The notes below the pieces were generated by a model. The model was not told where the DNA came from. It was given only the letters and a program-made list of their open reading frames with translations, and did no database searches. The position numbers and the translations under genes were made by a program. A DNA stretch of 64,000 nt from Osedax frankpressi (lineage: Eukaryota > Annelida > Polychaeta > Sabellida > Siboglinidae): assembly GCA_964035775.1 (NCBI GenBank), contig OZ038318.1:4015535-4079534 (forward strand). Direction: 5' to 3'. The number at the start of each line of letters is the position of its first letter. Position 1 is the first letter of the stretch. Below, one piece after another: positions 62,083 through 64,000 of the stretch.

Positions 62083-62540
62083 TTCATACCAATGTGTAAC
62101 CAATCGCATAAAGCACATCTATCTATGAAAGTAATTCGTATCGCGAGTTGATCTCGGGACTAATCTTTACTAGCGCCGTATTTTACGTCGTAGAAGTAGT
62201 ACAAATTGTATACATTTAATAACACACATTAAATAAGTATATTCTAATCAACACGACGATGCGTTCGCTCAGCTATATTCGCATGCGCGGCCGTATAACC
62301 TATGTAAACACCTACGCGGAGGTCATTAACAATGTATCAACCCCTACTCGGCGATACGTTTGCCGGACATTATTAATCAAGCAATACATCTACGCCGGCG
62401 AACAGCATATGCATAATGCATGCATCGCCGGACGCACTACACTATCTCGGACAGACTACCGCCATGGTATAACATCGGTAATGTATATGCGCGTATTGAT
62501 AACGTATCAACGTGTTTCTGGTTAATTCTGCTGCACAACT
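62083..62540 (-). promoter_or_regulatory. CpG-rich putative promoter of the small gene
   Basis: CpG-rich patch in AT-rich DNA directly upstream of the candidate ATG. The plus-strand open frame here (MRSLSYIRMRGRITYVNTYA at its start) looks like chance in CpG-rich sequence. No known control site beyond the CCAAT-type motif is certain. Confidence 0.3.
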
Positions 62541-64000
62541 ACTATCCACTTTAATAAGATTACAATATATAGATATGGTTCCCAATCGGAATTCGTGGTA
62601 TTTCGTGTAATTTCTTAGCTTCAATATTTAGTTTCGTATCATTTTTATTTTTGTGAACACTACGAAAGTTACCCATAAAAGTATTATTAAAAAGTAGGAA
62701 TAAAATTAAATTACTCGATGAATTTTGCGTATTAATATTCAAGGAATTCATATAAATAATTAATAATTCATATTAAAAGAATTTGATTTTTGCTAAAAGA
62801 ATATTTTAGCATGGAATATTTCATTTATGTTCATTTGTTATCTGTTTTCATATAGTTTATTATTTTAAACAACAATCATATTTGTTTTTTAATAATATAG
62901 TCTTATTTGTTATTCAAAATTTAATTTAATGAATATATCTAAATTCTTTATTTATCTTTTGCTTTTTATTTTAAGCATTATTGTGTTTCTTAAATAAATT
63001 TAGGCATTATTTTAAAATAAAAAAAATATATATAAAAAAATAGTAAAATAGTTTATAAAAATGTAATTATTATTTGGTTTAATAATTTAATGAATAATTT
63101 AATTTAAATAATTTAATTTAAGTAGTTTAATCTATCGTTAAACGCAAATCATTTGGTTTTTAATATTTATTAATATATAAAATATTGATATATGAATTGA
63201 GTTATTAATTGAGGGGATCAAAAAAAAACTGTAATTCAAAATACTACTAGTCTATGAATAAGTATTGGATTTGATTCAAATAAAAAAGAATATATAAAGT
63301 AGATCTTTATGTATAAAGTAGTTAAAGCAAAAACTTGATAATCTAGATATTTGTTGGTCAATTTATAAGACAAAGTTCACTTTTATAATTGTATTTAAAA
63401 ATGATATAATAGCAAAATAAAATATTATTTTATATAAACTCGTTGATTATTATTTCTATATATACACAATACAAAATTTGTGTAATTTTCAAAACAATCG
63501 GTCTACAAACAAAAAAGTTTTAGCATATTTTGTACAAAATTTAACAATGACAAGAATAACAATTACTCTCAAAGTTTATATATAATAATTTGTGAATATA
63601 TTTCAGTTATAATCAATTTAAAATGAAAAATGAATAAATATCATGAAATGGTTTATTATGATGTACATATATAATTTAATAATGAAATATAAATGAGATA
63701 ATAACAATATGAAGATAATAATATAACGTAACAATAATAATTATATAAAATTTTCCCATGACCTTTTCCTACCTCTTATAATTATATAATAATATTATAT
63801 AATGTATTTTCTTGTTGATTCTCAGCATTTTAATAATTTTAAAATAAAAAATTGAGATAAATAGAATTATAAACAATGAGGCGAATTGAAACAATGATTA
63901 TGAAAAAAAGAAGCGACAATAATAACCCTTGACATTTGTAGTTGTTAATGGAAACGATAGCCAATTTTTAATTTAAAAAAAAACAAATTAAATTTGGTAA
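62541..64000. other. AT-rich DNA without recognised features
   Basis: About 1.4 kb of AT-rich intergenic-type sequence to the right edge. A short minus-strand stretch with KKLHEIPRIPIGN near 62590-62630 is open but unsupported. Confidence 0.4.

Overview
The window is a repeat-dominated, AT-rich piece of an invertebrate metazoan nuclear genome. Genes have small exons, canonical GT-AG introns, and coding patches that stand out as GC/CpG-rich islands. The best recognised genes are a sestrin and a gamma-SNAP (NAPG). The phylum cannot be fixed from this sequence alone.

Left part (1-23800). Positions 1-8315 are one 22-bp satellite with higher-order structure, and about 8380-13736 is a second, almost pure A/T satellite. 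From 17013 down to 13759 four minus-strand exons with matching splice phases encode part of a Ser/Pro/Lys-rich, probably nuclear protein that I cannot name ('gene L'). Its last visible splice donor opens directly into the AT satellite. Several exons of this gene contain in-frame tandem repeats. A 1-kb AAT-type array and AT-rich DNA follow. On the plus strand at 21809-22659 are the first two coding exons of NAPG.

A 200-N assembly gap (23801-24000) follows. NAPG (plus strand) enters it from the left and sestrin (minus strand) enters it from the right, so the 3' ends of both convergent genes are missing there.

Right part (24001-64000). A sestrin gene (mTORC1 inhibitor, GATOR2 partner, leucine sensor family) runs on the minus strand from about 54.6 kb to the gap, with eight supported coding exons: 49385-49353, 35145-34972, 28967-28782, 27571-27407, 26503-26428, 26251-26008, 25521-25416 and 24079-24001. 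A likely first exon at 54467-54465 supplies only the ATG. All phases fit. The DDYDY GATOR2 motif and most visible leucine-pocket residues are kept. The redox proton-relay positions around the conserved Cys, and one leucine-pocket residue, differ from human. Sestrin introns carry most of the arrays: a 1.25-kb pure-purine minisatellite, a 32-bp hairpin array with Myb-type sites, a 3.2-kb GA-rich array, a 14-bp array, a G-rich 10-bp array, a self-complementary GTAC array, and a 5'-truncated CR1/L2-like LINE wedged between two arrays. A previously unnamed MITE-like family of about 130-160 bp recurs at several sites.

Upstream of sestrin on the same strand is a candidate three-exon gene (62082-62063, 59207-59091, 55954-55870) for an unrecognised acidic protein of about 73 residues, with a poly(A) signal about 150 bp after its stop and about 1.2 kb before the sestrin promoter. 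Everything else is AT-rich intron or intergenic DNA in which I see no gene. The many long open frames inside the arrays are repeat artefacts.
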